Origin: a virus
DNA length: 50,212 nucleotides
Reading direction: 5' to 3' (one strand)
IMG/VR virus record: IMGVR_UViG_3300025889_000173
Location: 1-50,212 of that record
Shown: positions 8,218 to 16,885 of the stretch, piece by piece
Layout: each line of letters begins with the position of its first letter
Numbering within the stretch: position 1 is the first letter of the stretch
Translations under genes and position numbers: made by a program
Notes under the pieces: generated by a model
What the model saw: the letters and a program-made list of their open reading frames with translations, nothing else
What the model was told of the DNA's origin: nothing
The model's database searches: none

Positions 8218-9200
8218 GCGAAGAAGTCGATCTGAAAACCCCGGAGACGGGCGCAGATCCTGCTCCGCAGGAGGCAGCAGAAACCACCGACACTCTTGGG
8301 GGGGATACTCAAGAGACAACAGAAACCACCCAAGAGGCCCGCGAAAGCGGGTCTTCTCTTTTGGGGGACGGTGAGGACAGGACGGTCCCTGTAGACTGGC
8401 CGAAAGACTGGCGGTCCAAGCTCTCGAACGGCGATGAAAAGCTGATGAAGCGCCTGGAGCGGTTTACCGATCCCTCCAAGATCTTCCAGTCCTGGCTTGC
8501 CGCCGAGCAGAAGATCAGCTCCGGCGAGTACAAGAAGGGCCTGGATGAGAACGCCACCGAGGAACAGGTCGCAGAATGGCGCAAGGCCAACGGCATCCCT
8601 GAAGCCGCAGACGGCTACAAGCCGCCAGCACTTGAGGGCCTGGAGTGGAGCGAGGCCGATCAGCCGCTGCTCAACACCTTGTTTGAGGCCATGCACGGCG
8701 CCAACGCCACGCAGGCCCAGGTCGATGCAGCGCTCAATGCCTACGGAAAGCTGGTCAGCGAGACGCAATCGGCGCGCGTCGAGGCGGATCGCCAGTTCAT
8801 CATCGAGAACGAGGATGCGCTGCGCGCCAAGTATGGCGACGAGTTCCGCCCCAATCTGGCGATCTACAAGCGCGTGCTGGAGCAGAGCGATAATTCGCCC
8901 CTGCCGCGCGATGTGGTGCAGGCTTTGATGTCGGCGCGCGATGAGAATGGCAACGCCGTGATCAACAATGCGGCTGTTGCGGATTTCATCGTCAACCTCG
9001 GCCTTGATTATTACGGACCTGCTGGCATCGAGACGGGCGATGGAAAGGCAACTGCCCAGACCCAGCTCGATGAGATCAAGCAGATTATGAAGACCGACAT
9101 CGACCGCTATTACCGGGAAGGGTGGGACAAGAAGTATTCCGCCATTCTGGAGCGTCAGATGGGCAAGAACAATCAAGGGACACGCTACTACGATCCCTGA
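8214..9200 (+). CDS. Capsid assembly scaffolding protein
   Basis: A 328-residue protein with the usual scaffold layout: an acidic, Thr/Glu-rich disordered start (residues 1-55, including tandem ETTDTLGGDTQETTETTQEA), a helical middle with WRKANGIPEAADGYKPP, a block common to phage scaffold proteins, and a charged C-terminal segment (IDRYYREGWDKKYSAILERQ). It is followed by the major capsid gene after a 300-base leader. A long minus-strand frame across it is a composition artefact. Confidence 0.88.
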   Translation: MSEEVDLKTPETGADPAPQEAAETTDTLGGDTQETTETTQEARESGSSLLGDGEDRTVPVDWPKDWRSKLSNGDEKLMKRLERFTDPSKIFQSWLAAEQKISSGEYKKGLDENATEEQVAEWRKANGIPEAADGYKPPALEGLEWSEADQPLLNTLFEAMHGANATQAQVDAALNAYGKLVSETQSARVEADRQFIIENEDALRAKYGDEFRPNLAIYKRVLEQSDNSPLPRDVVQALMSARDENGNAVINNAAVADFIVNLGLDYYGPAGIETGDGKATAQTQLDEIKQIMKTDIDRYYREGWDKKYSAILERQMGKNNQGTRYYDP

Positions 9201-9498
9201 GATCTGCGGTGTGGGCGTTGTCTGCAGTTTTTCGAAACTGTAGATAGCGCCCCATCCCCTGCTCTCAGGACCAAGCGGACAACCCAAGTAGATCGCCCTG
9301 TTGGGAAACGGCGCGATGAACGGCCCCGCGTACTGGTTAACAAGACAGGACCGCCACAATCAACCGCCCCGCATCTCGCATGACAAGCGCGGCCCCGCCT
9401 CCCAGCGGGCAACCCGAGGCAAGCGTGCAACTCAGCGGACAACCGGATGAAGAGGCTTGATCTAAATCCTCAATCTAAAAGCGAAAGGCTTGAAAACA
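9201..9498 (+). promoter_or_regulatory. Non-coding leader between scaffold and major capsid genes
   Basis: The region has no plausible gene, yet it sits in an otherwise almost gapless operon. It holds a 9-bp hairpin with a TTCG loop (9222-9243) lacking a T-run, and four near-copies of a 12-base motif close to AGCGGACAACCC (9274, 9404, 9422 and 9434; the last two are 12 bases apart). It probably adjusts transcription or mRNA stability of the abundant capsid message. I see no convincing sigma-70 promoter, and the function is inferred. Confidence 0.5.
9222..9243 (+). other. UUCG-capped RNA hairpin in the capsid leader
   Basis: CTGCAGTTT pairs with AAACTGTAG (one G-U pair) around a TTCG loop. 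There is no T-tract, so a strong intrinsic terminator is unlikely; a processing or stability element is more likely. Confidence 0.55.
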
Positions 9499-10341
9499 AT
9501 GGGAAATCCTGTTGTGCCAGTCGTACAATACCGCGAGGAATACATCGCCTCGTTTGAGCAGGACTACTCCTTGCTCAAGATCGGTACTGTGCGCGAAACC
9601 CTGATCAAAGGCAATCAGGCGACGTTCTTGGTCGCTGGTTCTGGTGGTGCATCCGCAGTCACGCGCGGCAGCAATGGCCAGATCCCCTACAAGACCACGA
9701 GCAACACGCAGTATACCGCCACGCTCGTTGAGCGCCATGCGCCCTTCGAGATGACCGGATTCGACATCTTCGCGAATCAGGGCGACCAGAAGCGCATTAT
9801 GATGAAGGCGTCTCAGGCGGTTCTGCATCGTGACATCGATCAGACCATCATTGATGTTCTGGATACGGCAACCCAGACAACGGGCACGGCGGTCACTGCA
9901 TCGCTCGATCTCGTTGCCAAGGCGCGCACGATCCTCGGCAACAACGAGGTTGACCTTACCCAGGAAGACAAGATCTTCGCAGTCATTACGCCCGCATTCG
10001 AGGCGTACATGCTGCAGGTCAAAGAGTTTGGCTCGGCTGATTATGTCGAGATCAAGCCCTTCACGGGTCCGCCGCGCCGTATGCGCCGCTGGGCCGGTGT
10101 GAACTGGATGGTCCATCCCAATCTCACCGGGGGCGCAAGCTCCAGTGAGTCCTGCTATATGTGGCATTCCGATGCGCTTGGCCATGCGGCCAACGTAGCC
10201 GAGATGCAGGTTGACGCAGGCTATGAGCGCAAGCAGCAGGTCAGTTGGACCAATGCCACGCTCTATCATGGCGCCGTCATGTTGCAGAATACCGGCGTGG
10301 TCAAGATGGTCCACGACGGCAGCGCATACGTCGCAAGCTAA
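9499..10341 (+). CDS. Major capsid protein
   Basis: A 280-residue protein from the ATG at 9499 (AAAGG about 10 bases upstream; an in-frame TTG three codons earlier is less likely). It follows the scaffold gene, where podoviruses place their capsid gene. The sequence shows the pattern of small HK97-fold capsid proteins: an N-terminal arm (VPVVQYREEYIASFEQDYSLL), a spine-like helix (ASQAVLHRDIDQTIIDVLDT) and a C-terminal domain with GVNWMVHPNLTGG and EMQVDAGYERKQQVSWTNA. The capsid identification relies on position, size and general resemblance rather than a single diagnostic motif. Confidence 0.82.
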   Translation: MGNPVVPVVQYREEYIASFEQDYSLLKIGTVRETLIKGNQATFLVAGSGGASAVTRGSNGQIPYKTTSNTQYTATLVERHAPFEMTGFDIFANQGDQKRIMMKASQAVLHRDIDQTIIDVLDTATQTTGTAVTASLDLVAKARTILGNNEVDLTQEDKIFAVITPAFEAYMLQVKEFGSADYVEIKPFTGPPRRMRRWAGVNWMVHPNLTGGASSSESCYMWHSDALGHAANVAEMQVDAGYERKQQVSWTNATLYHGAVMLQNTGVVKMVHDGSAYVAS

Positions 10342-10354
10342 GGAGGAATGAACT

Positions 10355-10633
10355 ATGGCTTATTCTAGCACTAATCCTCCGAAGCTCATCGCCCAGACCT
10401 ACGGTGATAGCCCAGGCAACGTCTGGACCTATTCATCGACCCATACGGCTGCAGCGGCTGCTGCATCTGGCTTCATTGACAATGGCTTTGCCCTTGGCAT
10501 GAAGGTGGGCGATAGCTTCCGCAATGTTGAGCTGACGACTGCCGGTGCCTTCACCGCGTTCGCAGATGGCATTGTTTCTGGCGTAACGGCAAGCTCCGCA
10601 GCGACGGTGACGTTCGCCGCAACGAGCACCTAA
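10355..10633 (+). CDS. Small capsid-associated (decoration-like) protein
   Basis: A 92-residue protein with a strong AAGGAGG site upstream, 13 bases after the capsid stop. It is Ala/Thr/Ser/Gly-rich with predicted beta strands (GMKVGDSFRNVELTTAGAF, then VTASSAATVTFAATST) and no charged coiled coil. Its position between capsid gene and terminator fits a decoration or head-stabilising protein. I do not recognise a family. Confidence 0.6.
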   Translation: MAYSSTNPPKLIAQTYGDSPGNVWTYSSTHTAAAAAASGFIDNGFALGMKVGDSFRNVELTTAGAFTAFADGIVSGVTASSAATVTFAATST

Positions 10634-10657
10634 GTTACGTTTGGTTTGCGTTTCCAC

Positions 10658-10691
10658 GGGGCGGGGCCTTTACGGGCCTCGCCTCTTTTTT
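10658..10691 (+). terminator. Rho-independent terminator after the capsid genes
   Basis: An 11-bp GC-rich stem (GGGGCGGGGCC with GGCCTCGCCTC, two G-U pairs) is followed by TTTTTT. It lies 25 bases after the stop of the capsid-associated gene and just before the ribosome binding site of the next gene. Confidence 0.85.
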
Positions 10692-10711
10692 GTCATCCCA
10701 GAGGTAGACCC

Positions 10712-11245
10712 ATGGCAATCAAATACATCCCAGCAAAGGCGATGAACGAGACGGCAGACTATGTGTTCACGCGCTATTGCGTCGAGATCCCACCCAACAT
10801 CACTCTTGAAGATCTATTCCGCCCGGTCGTTTGGTCGCATTTTTCGGTCGGCAACAAGCTCAAGAAGTACGACATCGTGCGCTGCATCGCAGAGAACGGC
10901 GGCTACGATATCGATCTGACCGTGCGCGAAGTCGAAGTCGGCGGCGTGCATATGATCCCGCGCCCGCATGTCGGCGGCAAGGCCGGTGCCGATGCTATGT
11001 CGCAAGTCACCAAGGTCGCTGAAAAGACAATCCCGACCGTCGTTCCGTTGGATCGCGATGGCAAGCCTGTCGTGCGCGTCGAGTTCCTTCCTGCCACCAA
11101 GTGGCGGGTGATCGGACACGAGGGCGGCGAGGTTTCGCGCGGTCACAAGACCGAGGCCGACGCTATCAAGGAGATGAATCGCTACTTGAAAAGCGCCGGT
11201 TTGGTCATGCCCAAGATGCCGACCGACGAAAAAGAAGTCGCCTGA
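10712..11245 (+). CDS. Hypothetical head-tail region protein
   Basis: A 177-residue protein starting at ATG 10712 behind AGAGG; a longer in-frame extension would run back through the terminator. It has a compact N-terminal region (LEDLFRPVVWSHFSVGNKLKKYDIVRC), a Gly/His/Pro segment, and a C-terminal KTEADAIKEMNRYLKSAGL helix. It sits where podoviruses encode small head-completion or connector proteins, upstream of the tubular tail gene. No recognised family and no catalytic motif. Confidence 0.6.
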   Translation: MAIKYIPAKAMNETADYVFTRYCVEIPPNITLEDLFRPVVWSHFSVGNKLKKYDIVRCIAENGGYDIDLTVREVEVGGVHMIPRPHVGGKAGADAMSQVTKVAEKTIPTVVPLDRDGKPVVRVEFLPATKWRVIGHEGGEVSRGHKTEADAIKEMNRYLKSAGLVMPKMPTDEKEVA

Positions 11246-11257
11246 TAGGAGGCCCGC

Positions 11258-11890
11258 ATGGCTGCATCCCAACTCTCGCTCTACAATGGTGCCCTGCGCA
11301 TCATCAAGAATAGGCGCTTGAGCACCATCACGGATGATGTGGAAGAGCGCTACCTGCTCGATGATGTGTATGAAGAGGCCCTTGGCTGGTGCCTTGAGCA
11401 AGGGTTGTGGAACTTCGCCCTGCGGGCCGTCCTTCTGGAAGCCTCCACCGATGTCGTCCCTGAATTTGGCTGGGTCTATGCGTTCGAAAAGCCGAGCGAT
11501 TTCGTGCGTCTCAATGCCATCGGCGGCAACGAATACATGGACCCGACGCTGGAGCAGTACGTCGATGAAGGGGGATACTGGCTGGCGGATGTCAATCCGC
11601 TCTACGTGTCGTTTATTTCCAACGATAGCTCCTATGGCGGGGACACATCCAAGTGGCCGCGCACCTATGAGCTATTCGTGCAGCATGAATTGGCGTGGCG
11701 TGTTGCGCCACACCTGACGGCAATGCCAACAGAACAGCTTGGACAGCTTCAGGATTTGCGTGACCGCGCCATGAAAGACGCGAGATCCAAGGACGCGCTA
11801 AACCAGCCCGCGATGCGCCCGCCCCCTGGCCGTCTCGTGCAATCGCGCCTTGGATCTCGCACCTATACCGGCAGACCCTGGTGGAGATAA
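11258..11890 (+). CDS. Tail tubular protein A (T7 gp11-like)
   Basis: This forms the adaptor ring between portal and nozzle. The 210-residue length fits the gp11 family (about 196-210). The N-terminal signature is clear: LSLYNGALRIIKNRRLSTITDD, in two parts around residues 6-27, then ERYLLDDVYEEALGWCLEQGLWNFALRA at 30-57. The C-terminus is basic (PPPGRLVQSRLGSRTYTGRPWWR, ends only). AGGAGG lies 7 bases before the ATG. It is followed after 3 bases by the nozzle gene. Confidence 0.85.
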   Translation: MAASQLSLYNGALRIIKNRRLSTITDDVEERYLLDDVYEEALGWCLEQGLWNFALRAVLLEASTDVVPEFGWVYAFEKPSDFVRLNAIGGNEYMDPTLEQYVDEGGYWLADVNPLYVSFISNDSSYGGDTSKWPRTYELFVQHELAWRVAPHLTAMPTEQLGQLQDLRDRAMKDARSKDALNQPAMRPPPGRLVQSRLGSRTYTGRPWWR

Positions 11891-11893
11891 GGC

Positions 11894-14800
11894 GTGCCAA
11901 AACAGAATGCCCATATCGCCCATTTCCACGTCGGTGAGTTTTCCGATGCCGGTCTGGCGCGTGCAGATCTAGAGATTACGCCTTTGGCGGCAGAAACCCA
12001 GGAGAACCTTTTCCCGCATTCCATCGGCTACGGACAGGTTCGTCCCGGCCTCAAATATCTTGGTGCAACGTCTGGTAACAATCAAGCGCGCCTGATCCCG
12101 TTCGTGCGCTCCATCGATGACGTGGCGCTGCTTGAACTGACCAGCGCCCTGCTCCGGGTTTGGGTTGATGATGAGTTGGTCACACGGCCAACGGTCAATT
12201 GCTCAATTCCATCGGCATCTGGAAACTTTACGTCATCATCTGGATGGACGCTTTCTGCATCCAGTGGAGCGTCTTCATCTATAGGTAGCGGCGTCCTTCA
12301 GATGCACGCGAATGCAAGAGGGTCTTCAGCTTATTGCGAGCGCCTTGTTTCCACGACGAGCTACGGAACAGAGCATGCTTTGCGGATCATTGTCCTGACA
12401 GGTCCGGTTCTATTTCGGTGCGGATCTACGTCTGGTGGGCAGGATTATATCGCAGAGACATCCCTGGATGCTGGGTGGCATTCTCTATCATTCACACCAA
12501 ACTCTAATTTCTATGTCCGGTTTATCACGCGAAACCCGCGCTTGTGCGCGGTCGATAGCATCGAGATCGAAACAGCCGGTGTTATGAGCGTCCCTGCTCC
12601 TTGGACAACCTCTCAGCTCCGCAGCTTTCGCTACGATCAATCCGCCGACATCATCTTCCTGGCCAATCGCAATCTCCAGCAACTGAAGATCGAGCGGCGC
12701 AACCCGAGATCGTGGTCGGTCGTCTATTACTATGCCGATGATGGCCCGTTCCAGGGGACGCCGGTCGAAGGTGCCAGTCTGACGCCTGGATCAACATTCG
12801 GCAATACGACGATCACATCTGATAAGCCCGTCTTTGAATCGACCATGGTCGGCTCTTTGATCCGGCTCTACCATGACCGCCTCGATGCCTCATGGCAGCT
12901 CGCCGGAGATGGCACCTATACCGATATCTTCGCCGTGCGCGGGGTTAAGGGAGAGGATTTCAACGACCGGCAGTTCTCCTACCAGATCACCGGAACGTGG
13001 TCTGGCACGCTGCGCGTGCAGCGCTCCCTGACCGGAGAGGACGGAGACTTCCTCGATTACAACCGCGATGACGGCTCCAGCACAACGACGATCACCGGCA
13101 ATATATCCGTCACCCATGCGGGCGAGGCCGAGGACAACAACGTCATTTCCTATACCCGTATCGGCTTCATCGATGGAGCCTACACCAGCGGATCTGCCAC
13201 GGTTTCCGTCCAGTATGAAGGCTCCAGCGGCTACGGGGTCGGGCGTATCACGGGCGTCAATTCTGCGACCAGCGTTTCCGTCGAGGTCTTGGAGAACTTC
13301 AACGCGACCACCGGCACCAAGTCCTGGGAGATTGGCTCTTGGAGCGCCTACAATGGCTGGCCAAGTGCCGTCAGCCTGTATGATGGGCGCCTGTGGTGGG
13401 GCGGGCTCGATAATGTGTGGGGGTCTGCCTCGGATGCCTACTATTCGTTCGATGACCTTGAAACAACGGATGCCTCCACGATCCAGAGGCAGATCGCCAC
13501 GGGTGGCCAAGTAAGCCGGATCGCGTGGTTCCTGCCCCTGCAGCGCCTGATCATCGGCACGGCGGGCTCGGAAGTCTCGATGCGCGCTTCAGATGTAGAT
13601 GGGTTCCTGACACCGGGCGGCGTCACGCTCAAGGACGCATCCACGTTCGGCAGCGCCAATGTGCAGCCGACGCGGCTCGATAGCCGGGGAATGTTTACCC
13701 ATCGCTCCGGCCTGCGCGTGATCGCCATCGGGTATTCGTTCGAGGATAACGATTATCGCTCTGCGGACCTGTGCGAACTGAACGAGGACATTTGCGAAAG
13801 CGGCGTGGTCGAGATGGCCATCCAGCGCGAGCCTGAGACTTATGTCTGGTGCGTGCGCGACGACGGGCAGTGCGCCATTCTGATCTACGATCAGGAAGAC
13901 AAGGATAACCGCATTCAGGGCTGGTCTCGGTTTATCACCGATGGCGAGGTCGAGAGCGTTGCCGTCCTGCCGGAAGACTCTGAGGATGCGGTCTACATGG
14001 CCGTCAACCGCTCTGATTATGGACAGTCCGTCGAAGTTGCATCCTGGCTTGGTCAATATGTCGGAGTCGGTGCAAGTGGGTATATCGCTCTGGGGTTTAC
14101 AGATCAGTCGGCGCGCATCTCTGATACCGTAACGCCTGCAAACAACCTTGTCTCTCAGGGGCAGCTTGATGAATGGGGTCGCCCACAAGGACCGGATGCG
14201 GTTTTGCTGCACTATTGGAGGACAGATAGTTTTGGACCAAGCGATGCTGTTTTTCCGCGTACGTTCCGCAGGCCGGGCGGATATTGGCGCTATAATTATC
14301 ATAACTTGATGGCATATTCTGAGCAGCTTTCATCACATCTTTCGGGTTCGTTCCAATATCAAGCCGTGACACTGAGTGATGACGTTGCGGTTGCCCCAAA
14401 CGGCGAAACGATAGCAGATAAGATCGTTGAGGATAGCACGCTTGCCCATCATTACTGTCTGTTCAGAATGTACGGATTTCCAACGATTGGAACGCGGCGC
14501 AACATCTATTCGATTTGCATGAAGGCTGGTGAGTTCGATGAAGTCAATCTAGGGCTTGTCAACGGTACACCGAATGACTGGTCTGGCGATGAACTTTGGG
14601 AAGTAACAACCGATACGACCATTGTTGAATATCGTGTTGAGCTTAATAACGGAGACGCAGCCATTGATACGCAAATCTCAAATGGTTCATCTGTCACCGT
14701 AAACCAGATCTGGGATGAAGATCTTGGAGATGGATGGCGTCGTTATTACATCGATTTTACATCGACCGGACTCATATATATGTCCGTCCGCCTCAATGAT

Positions 14801-16885
14801 GGAAGTCTCATTGAGCCATTCAAATTTCAAGGTCTTGGTACACGCGGTGTTTATGTGTGGGGATGGTTTTCCTGCGCAGCAAATACAGGAGATTATGGGG
14901 CAACCGTTCCTGATTATGCGCGCGATTACAGATATGTCTACAATCCAGACAATCGCCACAGAGCCCTTCTGAACTATGAGTACGATGAGAACCTGACGAC
15001 AAAGACAAAAGGCATTCGTATCCGTCCATATAAGGCAGCGCGCACGATTGGTCAATATCTTTACAATGCAGTCTATTACAATCAGGTCTGGACCTACGAT
15101 CAGACAACTTCAATTTTTGGAGAGATGACGGGATGTAAACTTACGGTTCAAGATACAGAAACATTTTTTCCAAACTATATTGTTCGTCATCCGTTAAGCT
15201 ATTATCGCGCCGATCCAACCTATGAGCCAGATCTTAGTGATCGCGCCTATGCGATGATGTTGGTCAAGTTCGGCAACACGGTCGAAGTCAGCTTCTCATT
15301 GCTGGACACATTTCCCTCTCCGACAGACGAGTTTCAGCTTATCAATTATACTGCAGTCGGCACGTCGTATGCCGCAGTGCGGCAAGAGGGCAGCGCGTTT
15401 TCAAATGGTTTTGGATCGTTCGATCCATTGACGGACGGGTTTCGGAATCTCGAACATGGCATGTATGATTACGGCAACAACTGGTGGCTCTGCTGGGCCT
15501 CGTGGGATTTCTATGAACCTGTGTTTGCAACAAGTCAGACGCTTTCGTTCTCTGTCATCGCCGGGAATTTGCAGGCTCCAGCACCTATAACGCGCGATCC
15601 ATTGGGGAGCGATGACGGCAAGTATTGTTATGCGGCTTATTATTACGGCGGTCCCCCGCTTGTAACAGATGCCGTCAATCCACTTCCTGATATGAGTGTA
15701 ACTCAGTACAACCACACTGATGCGTTCGGATTTAATTTTGATGACAAGCCCTACAGCACGTCCCAGATGTCGTTCTACATCAAGCAGGAAACAAACTACT
15801 ATTATGAGAATCCTGAGATTGATGTAACTGATGATACAAACATAGGCGCTTATTGGGCTTATGATCAGTTTGGTTCGGCGCTTGGAGATTTAGGTGATTA
15901 TTATATCGTCGGTCTTGATCCAGATGGAACGCTTTGTGGGTTGCGTGCCGTTGATCCAAGCGATGACACGACCTATCGCATCGAAGCCTCAACGATAGAG
16001 ACGGATGCCGAGCGCGCCATAGCTTATACGGCTGAAGCGGCGAGCCACATCCTGTACTATAACGGTGTTTCTGTTGGATCGTCATCGGCTGCGGTTCTTC
16101 CGAATGATTATCCACTTGTTAGCCCTCAATTCAAACTTCTCAATCCAACATATGCAGCGACGTTGGGATCTGGGCCTGACTTCTGGCTGAAAGAACTCCT
16201 GATCTCGACGGATGTCCTGACATCAAGCGCCATTGAAACCATGTCAACGACGCAGCCGTCCGTCCCGGCGCTGCGCTACATCGAAAAGCTCTCCAAGCAT
16301 TCCGCAGCGATTGGAGGCACTGCCAACGAGATGTGCGATGCGTGGCTCTATGCAGCCGGTCCCGTCTCGTCGGTGACGGCAGCACATCTTTTCGACCGCA
16401 CCAACTTGGTCGCCTGGGTGACGCAGAACGGCACGCAGTATGCGCTCACTGGACTGTCTGCCGATGGAGATGGCGTTGTCGCCCTGGGCGACACCTACAC
16501 CGATGTTTACGTCGGCATCGCCTACACGGCCAAATACAAGTCCTCCAAGCTCGTCTACGGCGCCCCTCCAGGCGGCGTATCCCTGATGCAGCCCAAGCGC
16601 GTCGGGGAGCTGGGACTGCTCTTGGAAAACACCCACCGCGATGCGGTCTCGTTCGGCGGAGATTTCGACACCATGCGCAAGATGTCGCTGGTCTCTGGCG
16701 GCAAGTCGGTCGCGGCAAACAGCATCTACACGGTCCACGATCAAGTTGGGTTTTCCTTCCCCGGTTATTGGAACACGGACAGCCGGGTCTGCCTGAAAGT
16801 CGAAGCGCCCTATCCCGCGACATTCCTCGGCCTTGTGATCTCGGTCGAAGAGAATGAGCGTGGCATCAAGCCTCGGAGGCGCTGA
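11894..16885 (+). CDS. Nozzle-like tail protein (T7 gp12-like) with lectin-type insert, paralogue 1
   Basis: A 1663-residue protein from a GTG start (AAGG-type site only; the paralogue begins the same way with ATG). Residues 1-700 match the tail nozzle family and align almost without gaps to the next gene (PKQNAHIAHFHVGEFSDAG; later the conserved YNGWPSAVSLYDGRLWWGG). Residues 720-1450 are an insert absent from T7 gp12: a carbohydrate-binding-like domain (LMAYSEQ at about 810, VAPNGETIADKIVEDS, GWRRYYIDF, GVYVWG), a second divergent one, and a LamG-like domain. Residues 1455-1660 resume the shared C-terminus (HRDAVSFGGDFDTMRKMSL, PGYW-x-TDSRVCL, FLGLVISVEENERG). The insert is AT-richer than the flanks. 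It probably shapes the tail tip and binds surface glycans. Confidence 0.85.
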   Translation: MPKQNAHIAHFHVGEFSDAGLARADLEITPLAAETQENLFPHSIGYGQVRPGLKYLGATSGNNQARLIPFVRSIDDVALLELTSALLRVWVDDELVTRPTVNCSIPSASGNFTSSSGWTLSASSGASSSIGSGVLQMHANARGSSAYCERLVSTTSYGTEHALRIIVLTGPVLFRCGSTSGGQDYIAETSLDAGWHSLSFTPNSNFYVRFITRNPRLCAVDSIEIETAGVMSVPAPWTTSQLRSFRYDQSADIIFLANRNLQQLKIERRNPRSWSVVYYYADDGPFQGTPVEGASLTPGSTFGNTTITSDKPVFESTMVGSLIRLYHDRLDASWQLAGDGTYTDIFAVRGVKGEDFNDRQFSYQITGTWSGTLRVQRSLTGEDGDFLDYNRDDGSSTTTITGNISVTHAGEAEDNNVISYTRIGFIDGAYTSGSATVSVQYEGSSGYGVGRITGVNSATSVSVEVLENFNATTGTKSWEIGSWSAYNGWPSAVSLYDGRLWWGGLDNVWGSASDAYYSFDDLETTDASTIQRQIATGGQVSRIAWFLPLQRLIIGTAGSEVSMRASDVDGFLTPGGVTLKDASTFGSANVQPTRLDSRGMFTHRSGLRVIAIGYSFEDNDYRSADLCELNEDICESGVVEMAIQREPETYVWCVRDDGQCAILIYDQEDKDNRIQGWSRFITDGEVESVAVLPEDSEDAVYMAVNRSDYGQSVEVASWLGQYVGVGASGYIALGFTDQSARISDTVTPANNLVSQGQLDEWGRPQGPDAVLLHYWRTDSFGPSDAVFPRTFRRPGGYWRYNYHNLMAYSEQLSSHLSGSFQYQAVTLSDDVAVAPNGETIADKIVEDSTLAHHYCLFRMYGFPTIGTRRNIYSICMKAGEFDEVNLGLVNGTPNDWSGDELWEVTTDTTIVEYRVELNNGDAAIDTQISNGSSVTVNQIWDEDLGDGWRRYYIDFTSTGLIYMSVRLNDGSLIEPFKFQGLGTRGVYVWGWFSCAANTGDYGATVPDYARDYRYVYNPDNRHRALLNYEYDENLTTKTKGIRIRPYKAARTIGQYLYNAVYYNQVWTYDQTTSIFGEMTGCKLTVQDTETFFPNYIVRHPLSYYRADPTYEPDLSDRAYAMMLVKFGNTVEVSFSLLDTFPSPTDEFQLINYTAVGTSYAAVRQEGSAFSNGFGSFDPLTDGFRNLEHGMYDYGNNWWLCWASWDFYEPVFATSQTLSFSVIAGNLQAPAPITRDPLGSDDGKYCYAAYYYGGPPLVTDAVNPLPDMSVTQYNHTDAFGFNFDDKPYSTSQMSFYIKQETNYYYENPEIDVTDDTNIGAYWAYDQFGSALGDLGDYYIVGLDPDGTLCGLRAVDPSDDTTYRIEASTIETDAERAIAYTAEAASHILYYNGVSVGSSSAAVLPNDYPLVSPQFKLLNPTYAATLGSGPDFWLKELLISTDVLTSSAIETMSTTQPSVPALRYIEKLSKHSAAIGGTANEMCDAWLYAAGPVSSVTAAHLFDRTNLVAWVTQNGTQYALTGLSADGDGVVALGDTYTDVYVGIAYTAKYKSSKLVYGAPPGGVSLMQPKRVGELGLLLENTHRDAVSFGGDFDTMRKMSLVSGGKSVAANSIYTVHDQVGFSFPGYWNTDSRVCLKVEAPYPATFLGLVISVEENERGIKPRRR

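Noticed and set aside
8190-9359. Long minus-strand open frame (389 codons) across the scaffold gene
   Set aside because: It is an antisense shadow of a GC3-rich gene. There is no ribosome site, the composition is Ile/Leu/Arg-heavy with no domain character, and the plus-strand scaffold call is strong.
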